Origin: Syngnathus acus
Taxonomy: Eukaryota > Chordata > Actinopteri > Syngnathiformes > Syngnathidae
Assembly (NCBI RefSeq): GCF_901709675.1
Contig: NC_051088.1
Location: 10,566,193-10,630,192, forward strand
Length of the DNA stretch: 64,000 nucleotides
Reading direction: 5' to 3'
The notes under the pieces were generated by a model that saw only the letters and a list, made by a program, of their open reading frames with translations, had not been told where the DNA came from and did not search any database. The translations under genes were made by a program, and so were the position numbers. This document shows, piece after piece, positions 49,201 to 62,900 of the stretch (the stretch's first letter is position 1; the number at the start of each line of letters is the position of its first letter).

Positions 49201-50898
49201 TTTGTGTGTGTCTTCTGAATTGCATTCCTCCTTTCTGTATTGCTTCTGGTATTTTAAATTGACTTCAGAATTCCACGGCGCAAAATCATTCTGCAAAATC
49301 GCCACTGCGCACCGGTGATCACAGTTTTATCTTTCAAGCACAAAACAGCTGTTTTGCGAATAGTGCAGGGGGCCGTTAATCACAAGCATCATCAATATGC
49401 TTGAGCATTACAGTGCAGATCTACCTTGTGCAGATCAACTGTGAGTGGCTCAAGGTTTCCCTCATCGTAGTTCTTGCAGAACTTCACTCGGGAGGATGAG
49501 TATCATATTTTGTTGGTCCAGAATGTCATTTGAGTTTTTACATATTAGACACTAATAATCCAGACTCTTAGAAAAAATAAACTGCATCCAATCAGTACAA
49601 TCTGAGGGGGGAAACCCTGATCCTAGATCAGCGTGGGAGCAAAAACAGCATTGTAGCACGTGCTGTTTTTGTGAATGTTGTTGTTTTCGTGGTTACGAGG
49701 CATGCCAAAGCTGCAACAGCTATGGTGCATGCTCTTTGAGAGAGGAACCATGGTGTTTCTCACGCAGGGGGGGCCGGCACCGGAATGGCTACCGGCGCCG
49801 TGACAACCGGTGCGGCCGACCCCGACCCGGACTCCGACCTGGGGACCGGGACGGGCGAGGAGGCCAATATTTGCTGCAAGCGACGTTTGGGCTGCAGTGC
49901 CTTCAGAGGGTTGAATCTGGGAGAGGAGAGACGAGAAACAGGGGGACACCAAAGCCACGTTGTTGAGCCATCTGGAGATGCTTGTTGCCATGGCAACACC
50001 ACCACCACGACTCCTGCATTGTTGTAACGGCTGCTCTACACACAGCCTGTTTGCACCTGCAGCCACACGCTTTGTAGACAAACGTGTAACTATGAGTAGA
50101 GTGTCATGTATGGAATGCACTCGGTAATACATAAACTGTGTAATTTAAAAGTAACAATAAAATGTAGATGCAAATCTGTGTGTGAACTGCTTCATTTGAA
50201 TGGAATCATTTCTTCTCATTTTCAACTTAATCCTAATAGTTAAATGAGAATGCATAACATCACATTGTTTTGTTCTTTGTATGTATTTCTTTTTTTCCTA
50301 ATATTTTAAGCAATGGCTGAAGGAAAAACATAATCATAAACAAACATTTGTATTTTGCTGGTCAGCAGGTGCGAGGTGTCTGACCACCAGGCAGATTTTA
50401 AACTTGTCATCACATTATCTAAGCCACAGCTGACACAATGAGACTGGACAGAAACAGATCAAGTTAGACAAACTGCTGACTCAATAGAAGAAAACTGAGA
50501 GAGGGCTGAGTCAGTTTTGTGGCTGACCAGCTCATGAAACACATTTAATTAAAGGTTGTTCATTCTTGTAATATTAATGAATAGGTGAATAATGCATTAA
50601 AATAATGTTTAGGTTGCCAGAAATGTCTTTTGTACAGTATTCACACCTGGCAAATGTTGTCATGGCGATGTTTTTAAAATAAAAATATATGTGAAAATAA
50701 AAAAATATTTACATATATGACTATGAATATATTGGAGCCCCGAAGTTTCCCCAAGTACAACACAATTAAAATATGAATGTAAGAATTTTGTATAAATGTG
50801 AGCTCATTAAGACCTGCATTGGTAACCTTTTGTCTGTTGCAGACCTACCGGCGAGAGCTCGATGCAGACCTCCGACTGGCTGGAGCAGGGGCTGACAT
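43278..50898 (-). CDS. snph: Syntaphilin (axonal mitochondrial anchor)
   Basis: Minus-strand exons in coding order: 50898-50849, 49916-49764 (cassette), 46718-46563, 45819-45712, 45370-45221, 45114-43278. All phases agree, giving 817 aa, or 766 without the cassette; human is 494. The proposed start opens MSAPAPASRRSASSSRR. Then come a Ser-rich SLSSSSNSGSCKGSD segment (about 131-145), a coiled coil with PEQYLTPLQQKEVCIRHLRA and EDWVEEECHRVEAQLALKEA (about 173-260), SPARSLTRSSTYTKLSD, IQTES...DLDTI, an acidic stretch, and the conserved end SYWSRHFLVDLLAV with a membrane helix at about 749-768. Syntaphilin docks mitochondria on axonal microtubules and was first described as a syntaxin-1 clamp. 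Extra length sits in the disordered middle and the N-terminus. The end (GGSQM) matches SNPH, not syntabulin. Confidence 0.93.
49764..49916 (-). CDS. snph: Phase-symmetric cassette exon of snph (candidate)
   Basis: Minus strand: a pyrimidine-rich acceptor (CTCTCCTCTCCCAG) and a strong donor (TGC before GTGAGA) enclose 153 bases (1 + 50 codons + 2). It can therefore be included or skipped without shifting the frame between the exons at 50849-50898 and 46563-46718. It encodes a basic part (FNPLKALQPKRRLQQILASS) and a Pro/Val/Ala-rich part. The exon is GC- and CpG-rich in an AT-rich setting. I know no counterpart in human SNPH. Use in mRNA is inferred from borders and phase only. Confidence 0.6.
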
Positions 50899-50999
50899 GA
50901 GTCCAGGCAGTCTTCCAGCTTCTGCTATTCCCACTGTCTTCTTATCAGCTGGCTGACGAGCCTTGTTGAAAAGAGGAAAAAGATGTAAAAGAAATTCCG

Positions 51000-53440
51000 G
51001 AGTGACATTCAAATGTTTGAATTTTGGACACACACACACACACACACTATTGCAATCATCTCCGGAGGTCTTGAAATACTGAGTCAAGTCAACACTCCCG
51101 TCCCCAAAACCGCACCCAATAACATGAGCGCCAACGTTAGCACAAGATGAGAGGTGTCCTAGGTGGTCCAGTACTATTCGTACACGATATAAGTGTCAGG
51201 AATGAGTGGAGCCGGGCGACCAAATGCAGCTTGAACCAGGATTTACTGAAGGGAAAGGGAATTGGAAGAGAGGATAAGTGGAACAAACTAACAGAACATG
51301 CAAACTGACATACCGTAACGGACCGACCGACAGACTGGCTAACCAAAACAGAACTAGCAAAGACAGGACCCAAAAGAAACAAGAACAACATCAGACGCAA
51401 ACAATCCGACAGGGAGTGACCCGCAGACAGGACTTAAATACAAGACAGGTCACAAGAGGAAGGTGACTGTGATTACATTGATTGAGGTAACACAGGAGGG
51501 GAGGGGCGAGCCGAAACTATGACACTAAAACAAGGAAATGAACTGTGACAGATCTTGACAACAGAATTGCTATGGCCCAGCGTTCTGGCCAATATCTGCT
51601 TCCTTGAGCACCAACAGAAAATTGTTATATAATATAATAATAAAATCTAATATCTTTCATTTTGTGACTTGAGTCTTAATGAGCATCCCATGCCTCACTA
51701 GACCTTATTCCAAGCTGATGCCGCAAGTTCAAGGTACCACTTTAATAGAATAGGCTGATTGCAGCACTGCATCTCTCTACATCTAATCAGACTGAAACAT
51801 GATGAGTCATTCCACGCACAGACTGCACAGTCAGCTTCACTCTTTGTTTGTGCAACTATAGCTCATTTGCATGAAACGGAACCCCCCTACCAAAAAACAA
51901 AAGGTGAATGATTTCAACCAGAATTTTAAAAAGCGAATATTAAGTGTGCTAAAAGTCTTGAAATGTGTATTATCAACAATTAATGCCTGACCTTTTATTA
52001 AGTCACCTGGAAACAGTTTTAACTGTGAAACGAATCACAATATTTTGCATTTAAAAACTGAAATTGCTATTTTGATTATTGATACACAACATCACCAGTC
52101 ACCCATTGAAGCACTTTGCATAGCTCTTTTATGTACATAACATGACTAACATGTCTAACAAAGTCATTGAGACATGCTATAAAGTGAATAATGAGGTCGG
52201 CTGTGCACTGTCCTCTATCTGGTGCGGCCAATATGATCACACTATTAAGAAGTGAATCCCAGAAATAGCTCGTGGGCGGAGACTGCATGTGTATTTGTTT
52301 TCCTTCATCTGTCATCATTCAGTGTGATGTGATGCTACATTCATCTTTCCAAGATAAATAGTAGCGTTACAACTACTGAGGAGGGAGTCCCGTTTCTAAA
52401 CAGAAACAAGACGGGTATTCCAACTGCTTCACTTATATGGATGTCACATTTAAATGCTATTACTTCACTTGCACCCACCAAGGAGTTTATGATTATCTTT
52501 TTTTGACTTGGCGGCAACGTGGATGGCATTGAAAACAAGTAGTGATGCTTCAGAGCACTTACAATGCATCTAATATCGTTCTGATGGCCTCTTTGAGACT
52601 CCTTACAGCCACTGAAGTGTATTTTGCATGATAATTGGGGATTTTGATTGAATGTTCGATGTCAATAAATGAGAATAATGTAGAATAACACTGGTGTGTT
52701 AAAATAGATCTTATTAAATAGACAGCAGCAGGAATAAAAGAATATTGAAATTTCTTGAATCTCGGTGATTTTCACATTTTTGCCACAAATCAATACTATT
52801 GTCACGCATATAGAAAAAGAAACAAGCGGCCTTCTGTTGCATCGTCATCATAAGTCATGTCTATGCTGCTCACAGACACTAGGGGGCATATTTCTATGGC
52901 ATCTGGGTATTGTTATGATATGTTTTGATGTATTAAACAGCAATGTTTTTCTCTCCTTAAGTTATTTTGCCTCCACAAAATCATCTCGTGCCTTCAAATC
53001 ACGATTTGTACTCACTTCTTAATGTTTGGAAAAAAATTAATAAAAAAAGCTGGTGTCATCCGTCAGGTGTGTCCCCACTGGCAGAAATGCTGCAAGGTCA
53101 AACTGCTGCGCCAGGAAATCTGTCACGACTTCAGGGCCCGCTATCATGGACGCCACTAATACGGTTGTGCACCGTGCATGCCTCTTTACCAACCTTACGT
53201 TTGTATAATGGCGTGGCTGACAGCACACACTGCAAGGAGGGTGAGCTTCTAGCCGACAGGCATAACAGCGAAGCATCATCTCCCTTTCAAAATAAACTGA
53301 CAGTGCCGTCGAGAGCCTTCCAAAACAAGACATGCAGCTTGTGTACATTTAAGTCGTGTCCTTGATGCACGCACACAAAATCCATTCATACTGCATCCAC
53401 CGGCGGCTTCCAATGATAAAACCATGCATCGGGCTTCTTA
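51000..53440 (-). other. snph: snph 5' intron, no exon seen
   Basis: Between the proposed 5' UTR exon and the start exon. It holds a short CA run (51030-51048) and non-coding sequence. Open frames here have no splice context. Confidence 0.5.
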
Positions 53441-53442
53441 CC

Positions 53443-53680
53443 AGCTGACTCCCCCTTTTGCGTACGCTTGCGTTAGTCCGCCCTCGGCTTCAGGAGCTCC
53501 GTTTTGGGGGGGATGTTTTCCCGTGGCCGAGGGCTCTGCGGGATGCAGAGGGGATGTTGGCACAGGAGGAGGGGGAGGAGGTGCGCTCCTAAGGGGGAGA
53601 GGGGCGGAGGCAAGAGGTGTGCACTGGATTGATGCATGCACACACTACACAAGCGGATTGTGGATAGAGAGTGAGACTTC
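53443..53680 (-). promoter_or_regulatory. snph: Probable snph promoter and 5' UTR exon
   Basis: A GC-rich block ends on the minus strand in a strong donor (CAGCTG before GTAAGAAG, boundary at 53443/53442). On its upstream side are two cAMP-response-type motifs (TGACGTAA at 53690-53697 and TGACGCA at 53681-53687 on minus) and a TTTAAATA stretch at about 53700-53707. Spliced to the acceptor at 50961, no long frame stays open, so the exon is read as 5' UTR. The in-frame stretch 50961-50899 ahead of the ATG would then also be UTR. Confidence 0.5.
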
Positions 53681-54141
53681 TGCGTCATGTTACGTCACAT
53701 TATTTAAAGGAAAATGAGACTAAAATGGTGCAAGATGATTTTCATATCACGACATATTGTGTCATTTCTGATTAGTCTTTCATTGTTTAATAATTGTGAG
53801 TTCATTTATTTTAACTTGTCTGGTATTACTTTCGTTTGGTCATGTTTTGCATATGACATGTAGATTTTGTTGAGGTGAGGATTTGGGTGAGGATATTCAT
53901 GACACAAAGTTCAATGCACTCATTAATCAGTGAATAAATGCGGTGACGTTATTAACTATCAAGGCCATTCATAAAGTATTCACAAAGCATTTTAAATACG
54001 CAGCAACTTTGCATGTGCTGTTGACTAGCGGACACATTGAAGTGTTGCAGATAACGTTTGATAACAAATGCAAGGCGTACTATTGTCCAACAGATGTCAC
54101 TCATGGATCATTTTTCGCAAACGCTCGACTGCACGACCAAT

Positions 54142-54154
54142 AGTAATAATAAAC

Positions 54155-54190
<36 letters not shown>

Positions 54191-54222
54191 ATTGATAATG
54201 ATAATGATAATGATAATAATAC
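54142..54222. repeat. (AAT)n / (AATGAT)n microsatellite
   Basis: About 12 AAT units followed by ATAATG units. The poly-Asn and poly-Leu frames across it are artefacts. Confidence 0.95.
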
Positions 54223-54383
54223 AACCGTTTTCCCAAAATTTAAATTGCATAAAAACTGGTGGAGCTGCTGCTGTGGACTATACAGACACATTTATCCTAT
54301 GTGTAATCCTCACAAATATAAAAGCCAAAGGTGAGCTGGAGTTATTTGTACTAAAATCAAGATAATTAGAATTTTTAAAAATG

Positions 54384-54733
54384 GTGGCCAGGCGGCTGGT
54401 TAGCACGCCCGCCTCACAGTCAGGAGGGTGCGGGTTTGATTCCACCTTGGGCCCTCCCTGTGCGGAGTTTGCATGTTCTCCCCTTGCCCGCGTGGGTTTT
54501 CTCCAGGCACTCCGGTTTCCTCCCACATCCCAAAAACATGCCTGGTAGGCCGATTGAGCACTCCAAATTGTCCCTAGGTGCGAGTGCGAATGGTTGTTCG
54601 TCTCTGTGTGCCCTGCGATTGGCTGGCAACCAGTTCAGGGTGTCCTCCGCCTACTGCCTGATGACTGCTGGGATAGGCTCCAGCACGGACGCGACCCCCG
54701 TGGGGACAAGCGGTACAGAAAATGGATGGATGG
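54384..54733 (+). mobile_element. Full-length tRNA-headed SINE with (ATGG)n tail
   Basis: Best copy in the window. The head, GGTTAGCACGCCCGCCTCA, and a B-box-like GGGTTTGATTCC resemble the RNA polymerase III promoter of tRNA genes. The body contains GTTTGCATGTTCTCC and GGCTGGCAACCAGTTCAGGG, and the element ends in ATGGATGGATGG. Two nearly complete relatives are at 23594-23933 (minus) and 27019-27307 (plus). Family name not assigned. Confidence 0.88.
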
Positions 54734-57654
54734 AAAAATGGTGGCACTCTGCCCTAGTGGTAAGACTGCCTCACAATTATTATACTATGTTCAGGCCTCT
54801 ATGATTCCAACCTCTACATCTTCAAAGCCTGGAGTAGCAGATCAGATCAGTGCATGGAATTGCCCCTAAAAGACTGTGTGAGACTCAACCATCGAAGAAC
54901 TGGGCTTGGCCACTTCAAAATCAACATATGTCAAGCACGGCTCTAGTATTGCTTTCTCTCCTGTATTGGCCAATACTCCTTTTAGTCTTGACTAATACAT
55001 ACAAAATAATTTCAAAATATATATTAGAATATCAAATAAATTGCTGTACCGGCTTAAGTGGGGCTACACAGATTTCTAATAGGGCTATAGCATCCCAAGC
55101 CTCAGTGTAGTGCCATCCCTGCAATATTTTCTGCTGGGGCCCTCATTATCCCGTGACTGCAGACCTGAACCTTAAACTGCATAACATGTGACAGAAGAAA
55201 AGTAGCGGCCTTGCCAGAAACAGTACTGGCCCCAAATTGATTGTCAGTATGCATAATTGCATTCATGCCTGTGGCTGTGTAATAGATATCAACACAAATG
55301 TTTAAAAATATGTAAATAGCAAGCCTGTCATATGCCAAATTCCAACAAGCGTAACAATTGAGTCTGCACGATGAAAAACATTTTGGCTGTTTTTCATGTG
55401 ATGGGAAGAAAATTGAACAGCATGTTATTAACAGTCAGTAGAAGAATTGGGAGAGAGATTATGGACAACACAGCTTCCCAGCTGCTAAAAGTAATTTATT
55501 TGCTCAATTTAGGTTGTTACCTTGTTGTCAGGAGGAAGGTAATAGACATTACTGAAGCAAGGAAGTCAAGTGGTCCTGTTAAACCTGTTGTTATTTCCTC
55601 CACGTATTGGAGTCCATGAACAATCGTAAACAGTATTCTGTCTAGTACATACAAAACAGTATGAGGCCAGGCACCATCATCCCATGAAGAGTTTTGTGTT
55701 GCCTTATCAACCGGGTAGAAAGCCAACCCACTATTACATTCAGATTTTTTTTTTTTAATGGGAATCAGAGTTTTTAGCTTCAGACACTTCTTTTGTGGAA
55801 TGATATTGAGCTTCCTGATGTATTCTGTAGGGCAGACACACTTCCTATACACAGAGTGAATATTCTGTTGTATGAATGGCAACAACATGTTAATTGTACC
55901 TTCTGCCATCTTGAGTAGAAACCAACAACCTCTGCACTGCAAGGGGGATGTGCTAATCAGTCCTCTACTGTGACGCTGTTTGTTTTGATTTTATTTTTAG
56001 TAGGAGTTCATGTGTATTAATCGTCAGACCAATTAAATTCGATGATTTATGATCATCTTTCATGGCACATTCATCTGTGAGGTACTGTGGGGGGGGATTT
56101 GTCATTATATAGAATATAGTATGTCTGTCTGTCAATCTGTCCACCTGTCTATCTGGCATTTTTGGCAACAACAAAAAATGAAACTCATTCGTAAATTCAA
56201 CTGAAGCAGGTGTTATTACGTTTACATTGTAAAGTGACAAGCAAAGAATGTGGATGCTTTGTGTAAATATCCAGATGATGTAAAAAGAAATTGTATTCAT
56301 TTGTAATTGTGTGTTTGTGTGCGTGCATGCCTGTGTGTGTGTCCCCTCCTAAAAAAAAGTGTCTGGATCGTACACGCAACATGTCTTCCTCATTCAGCGT
56401 TTGCACAATGTGTGCTGGCTCCTTATTGTCAACATATGTCGGATTTTGACTGTGTGAAATGTGTCGTTGGATAAATTTAACAGCAGATATCACTTTTGAC
56501 ACAAGTAAAACTTGTTTTTAAAGTACCTGAACAAATATTATATTATTCACTTTGCTTCATTTATAGTAGTACATCAAAAAATAATTGTATCTACCTGATA
56601 TGCAAATGATTCAACTAATAACTTAATTGTCACAGCAGCAAGTAACTACACAAATTTCCAACATGAGACAATGTGACTATCCCAAAGGACTTAATTCCAT
56701 TTAAGCAAGGAAACATGCACACTATAAGGTCAATAACATGGAACCATGAATGTTATTGATATTGAAAATTCTTGAGAAAGGTCATTGTGGCTGCTCCATA
56801 CATTGACCTACACGATGAGAACACACTAAATTGTTTACTTTGTTGGTACCAGACAGCAGACACTACAGTTACCTAAACAATATATTGTTGTTACACAGTA
56901 CACACAGTTAATAATTGTCTTAAAAACTGAAATTAAATAATTTTTTTTTTTTTTTAAAATGCTCCAAAGCATTTAACACAATTTGAAACATGAATATCTG
57001 AGTAACTACACATTGTTGGCAAACAAAATCAAACATGCTACATATTGAAAATGAAAGATGGTTTTAAGTGCCATGTCCAAATCTAATTTGCAGTTGATAT
57101 ATTTTTATTGAGAAATGGTGAAAATAATCTCTATGTTCAATACAGCAGAAAACTAGACTGTCAGTGTTGTATAAATAAAACTGCGTTATGGGATAGATTG
57201 ACGAATATGTTTGGGTGCATGTTGAATGCCCTTCCGCGTCACATAAAACATGGGCAATAATACAAACATAACTAGGGAGTATTCTCAGGCCAAATTTAGG
57301 TCCCAGTGCATCTCTGCATGAAGCATACTTAAAATGTGTACATGACCTACATCAGCAGAGGCAGAGTGTGATCAACCATGGCAAAAGTTTCAACTCACTT
57401 TGACCCTAAATACAATAAGCGCAATAGAAAATGGCCAAAGAACATGGCAGAGTGAAGGAAACAAATTTATCAGCGTTTGATCGTATGGCATCAACAAAAG
57501 AGTTTACAGCCAAAATATTAATAGCATCGTTCGCTTGTTCATCGCTTGTTCATCGTATATTATATTATATTAATTTCTCTTATTGCGGGAGTATATGTGG
57601 AAGGGCGATTGCTGAACATGTGCATATCTTTTTCAAAAACGGTTATGTAAATGG

Positions 57655-57792
<138 letters not shown>

Positions 57793-59825
57793 TAAAAGTG
57801 AGACATGAAATTGACCGTGAAAGGCCAGCTGCTTCCCACTTTGTGTCTCGATCGAACAAACAAAACAAAAACAAAAAAAAAGAGCAAAAGATCAGAGTGG
57901 TGAACGTTTCTTCTTCTTCTTGTGCTTTGTGCGACTGGAGCTGCTCCCGCAATCTAAGTCCATTGACCCAACCGTCTTCTAAAGGTCCACTGATTTGTTT
58001 TTCCTTTCCTTCAGTAGCTTGTGTGTATCCCATCAAACAAATGTCACATGGAGGGTTTCATCTCAGCCCACTTCATATTTTCTCCATCCTTGAGTATCAT
58101 CAGCTTTTGAAAAATTCCCCAAGCCCACTCTGATGTTCGCCACATTCGCTTTAATCTAGCAGTGCACACACACAATCAGCTGCCTCTGCAAGCGCTGCAA
58201 CATAAATCAGTACACAGCACAATGCAGAAGGAATATATCCACAAAGAGAATTTATACCTGAAAAAGAGGAATAAATGGAGTTGTTTAATCCCATCTTGAT
58301 TAAAAACCATAATTCAAAGATAAATGATAAAGTGTTGGGGCTCAAATTAATGCCACCGATGTTTCTCCGCATAACAAAAAGACCTCATTTAAAAGAAAAA
58401 AAAAAGAGAAAAAAATGACACAAAGCCAAAGAGCAAGTCTGTCTAAAAAGGCTGACCTTTTGTTGAAACTTTCAAGATAATCAATGAACACACACTGATA
58501 GGTACACCTGCAGTAATTAAATCTAATAAAAGAACGGTTACAAATTCAGCCTAGGCAAATTGAATAATACTCATTTAAAATATATTGATACTGGCATACT
58601 AGTTTGATGGTGGCACTCAATTTGAAAAAGTAATCTCATAAATAATCACAAATGAGTAAAATAAAAGAAAACAGAAAATATTTGACACAAGAGCTTCCAA
58701 ACTGTTCTGCGCTTATTGATTGAAAAAAAAGTCTGCTGTCTGCTGGTATTGCGTTGTCTTGAGAGTCAGGTCATTTTTAAACACATACTTCTTGTTAAAG
58801 CACTAAAATGGTGACAGCATTTGACGTGTTTTCATGTGAGGCGCGGATTCAACTTCTACTCAGTAGCCAACCAAGTTGTTTGAGGTGCTAATTAACAAAT
58901 TTTGACAAATCTAGATTCACGATAAGTGTTTGTTGGTATCGCCGTCTGTTTGATGTTGTTACTCGGCGACAAAATGGTTCATCAAAGATGGAAATGCATG
59001 CATGCATGCTTAGGAGCGATAAGGCTGTCTGCAGTGTGCTTGACTCCATTTCTATCATGAAACGATGATTGGAGCTGGGAAATTAGTTCAGCTTCGTTAC
59101 ATGTGCTGATCCTGGCTGGAGGGCATGCTCTGCCCTCTGAATTTATCCCACGTTGAAAAATAATTGAAGGAGCACAATCCTAAAGTGAATTCAGATAGAC
59201 GAATACACTCAAACAAACATCGTGACATTAAAATAAAGACATTGATTGTGTAGTGGTGGTGTGGCTTCAGTTCCTATTCCAATTTATTGCAATTTTTTTT
59301 CATTGAACATGTCTGCTGTGTTGATGATTGGCTACGGCTCCCCCGCGATTACAGAAAAAGGATGCCTGGCTGATAGTATGATAACATTTAATCCCGTTAA
59401 AACATCAAAATTTCACATAATTACATTTAATCGTCATGTGCAGTTGGTCGCCCCCTCTGTAGTGAGTCTTGATTTCACTTTTGACAAGATTTGTGGGTGT
59501 CTTTGTGTGATTTCTCTTTTTTGTCCTTTCAACCAACTTCCCCGAGGTTCTCTTATAACTGATGTGTGTCCAAAGCCTTTTTGTCCATTCTCTTTTAGCG
59601 AAAATTTAAACCTCCTGTCTTGAAGTTCTAAACATTGATCTTTTCTGAGAGCCAAGAAGCAAGCTTCATTCATTTCGTGACTCCTTGAGTCTTTTTTGAT
59701 TTAGCGACTCCCCCTCCTAAGCAACATAAAGGCTGCTGACATCCATTAACACTTGAGACAGTTTCCTTTTACGCCACCACTTAATCTCCACAATCTGGGG
59801 ACAATACAAGGGACAGCGAAAAGGC

Positions 59826-59956
59826 AGGAGTCTCATAGCCGCAAGCTTCCGTGTTTGAGTTTCACCTCAGGCCCTCCTGAGTGGAGTTTGCATGTTTAAC
59901 CCTCTTCTGGCTATATGCCAAAGAGAACAAGTACACTAGAAAATGGATGGTTGGAT
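59826..59956 (+). mobile_element. Internally deleted SINE fragment
   Basis: Contains diverged head and body blocks (GTTTGAGTTTCACC, GGAGTTTGCATGTT) and jumps to the AGAAAATGGATGG tail. The middle of the element is missing. Confidence 0.6.
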
Positions 59957-62900
59957 AGACGTTGGTCAGATTCCAAGTTGTACGTGTTCCACGGTATCAA
60001 CTAATTCAGCCACATCTTCATTAAAATGTTCCATTCAATCATTGGACTTGAAAAGGATAAATCCAGGAACATGTTCTGACTTCCCGTGAGTAGTGGTGTT
60101 TTTATCAGATCAGCTGCAGAGCAAAATATAATGCCTTGCCATTCGTGAGCTTGCCATAATGGACTCTCTCCATCATCATTTACCGCATCAAGTTCAATGT
60201 TTGAATGCACGTTCTCTTTGCTGACTATTTGTGACTTTTATTTATTTGAGTCCATAATGTTCCAAGTTGGCTTTTCTTTCTGTGTAGCAATCCATTACGA
60301 GCCATCATTGTCTCATTTATGTTGCACACTCTTGAAATGTCAGCTATTTCACATCAGAAAAGTAGACTTGGCCTTTGTTATCGATTCATGTGATGTTGCT
60401 TCGCCAATCTAATTCCATTCATGTGTATAATTTGCATTATTATACACATTTAGCACGTCTTGGACGGTGGGGCTTTTTGTGATTGTCAATTTAATAGCTG
60501 AAATCTGACAAATTTCAACCGCCACACATGTGCTATGTGTGGCTGTGTTATCCAAATCCCATTTGGCCAAGTTTGGATATGTGTCACGTCAGTATCCTCA
60601 GATCCAACTCACACCTCGATCAAAAGAGCGGAGAAAGAAAATCGGATATGAGTAATTGCCAATGAGACAGATTGGATAACTCCCTGTGGAGGACATCATC
60701 ACAATTATGTATATGTCAATAAAAGTGTGACGCTATTTCTATTACTTCCTATGAAAAACCAGACAAATTTGAGTGGAACTGTGGATTATCCTATTTTTAG
60801 CCAGACTCATAATCATTTGTTACTAGAATGATCTTTGCATCAATCTCACAAGCCATTTATGGCGTAATGCTCACTCACCAACAGCAACAAACTTTGAAAG
60901 CAGCTTGAAACTTCAGGATCAACCTTTCCCTCTCTTTAACTTCCAGTTCGGTCACCTGAAAAATCTGTCAGCACATCAGAGTGAAAGCTGACTAATGAGT
61001 TCAAACTATAAACATGTTTCTTTGCACGCCTTGTCGAGCTTGACTTTGTCACAGCGGCTCTTGCGAAAGTCAAAAAATGTTGGGAATGAAACCACAGCTT
61101 TAATTAAAAATCATGATTTTTCAGACCTCACTTTTTTGATTCAAGGTGATGATCTTGCTCTAAATGAAAAGATTAATTAAACAGTTAAATTTTGATGGTG
61201 AGGTATGTTAACTCAGAGAAAGTCAAATGTTTTAAAGTCCATCTGAGGCTTTTGTGGGGGAAGGTTTTCATGAATCACATAAAACAATGTACGTACACCA
61301 GAATGAGCTGCAGAAGAATATGAGAGAAATATTTAGGACATCAAAATGTGTGGTTTATAAATTCAAAAACATCATCCATCCATCCATTGATACATTATAG
61401 ACAGGCAATCTGATTTTCATTGAAGTGACAATAGTGGAGAGACACAGTTTTCTTGAACTAATTTATGTCACGCAAATTTATCCATTTTATTTTTCCAATC
61501 CAGTTAAAGCCAAGAAGTAGCGCTAATGATTGGTTAAGTTTGGTGTCTGCTGCTTAAAATGAGCTTCGATCCCGATCCGCACACCCCTGTTGCTGTTTTT
61601 CTCTTCACAACTTTAATTACATAGCTTGTTGTCTTGCTCCTTATTGAACATTTCAGATGTTTGTCATGGTTCACTTCCGTGCTGCACAAACACAGATTGG
61701 CAAGCAATCGTAGCGTTTATTGACCACGAGCTGGGGTTCATTCCGATGGCGTTAACGCCACAACTCAGCTCCATTGATTTCATGCCTGTCGACATACGTT
61801 GAGATTGACTGGCTGATTTGTGTTGTAAACTATTATCCCTAACCGCTCTTTCGGCAAAGACGACTGAAAAACAACCACAGAACTTCCACGCCGACTTTTT
61901 ATTCTTGATTTCAGTGAATCATTTACTCAGATTTGGAACAACAAATTATTTTTGTTGCTTAATAGTCTGAGAATTCTTAGTTTAGGTTTGTCTTGTTCAG
62001 GCCTTTCCTGTATCTGTGTTGTGTAAATTGTCAGTCATGTATTAGAGCTGTCACAGCAAATCAGCTCCTTGCCTGTCCTTGCGTTCGGCCATGCTATCTT
62101 CTTTCAATTACGGCTTTCCTCATTACGTTGTCGTTTTTATTTTGTTTTGCTGTAGTTTTTGCTTTTTGGAGAGTGGTCATTTCGACTCCGGATATTTTCC
62201 AGTTTCTCTTGATCTTGCAAATCTACATCAATACCAAAGCAAGAACATCAACAACAACAACAAAAACTAACTGAATAAGGTTGATGAGCACAATTACATC
62301 ACAGTTCTGAGCTTGGTGGATGGGGGCTCAACCGTGACCCTAATGAGGACAGGTAGTCCACAACATGGCGTAAGCCTTGACAACCGCTTCAGTGTCTCAC
62401 ACGGTCCCTTTGGAAAATCAATTGCCCTGTCCTGATTTAAATGCTGCTGGTAGTAATGCTGCAAGAACACGGGCGGCATTTGGTTTCAACCAAGGCCGCA
62501 GTTTTTCATTCACATCATTTTTGCTCTCATCACATTATCCATCCATTGGTGTTACTTTCATTGTTTGAGCATCTATATTTCATGCTAATGGAGCTGCAAT
62601 CAGGATTCCAATTTGAGCCATTCTGGGGGCACTGTCCAATAATTTCATCATATAATTTGGAGACTGGCAGCATCTTCTCATTCTAAATCATCGCATGCGC
62701 TTTTCTGTCAGGGAGTCGTGTTGCGGTGCTGAATGCAAATGTTTTTTTTTATGCTCCTTTAGCTCTTTGAGCCTTTTTTGGAACATGAATTAAAATGAAG
62801 AATAATCATACCAAAAGTGTTAATTATATTTAAGTCATTAAGTTATAATATTACTGTTTTTTTTTTTTTAATCAATTGAATTATAACTTCAGCCATTGTT

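Noticed and set aside
49785-50027. Plus-strand open frame starting MATGAVTTGAAD in GC-rich sequence
   Set aside because: It overlaps the minus-strand snph cassette exon, which has strong acceptor and donor sites and phase agreement with both neighbours. The plus frame has no donor and no recognisable product.
54384-54460. Genuine tRNA gene
   Set aside because: The tRNA-like A and B boxes belong to the SINE head, and the body continues into a repeat with an (ATGG)n tail. No cloverleaf could be completed.
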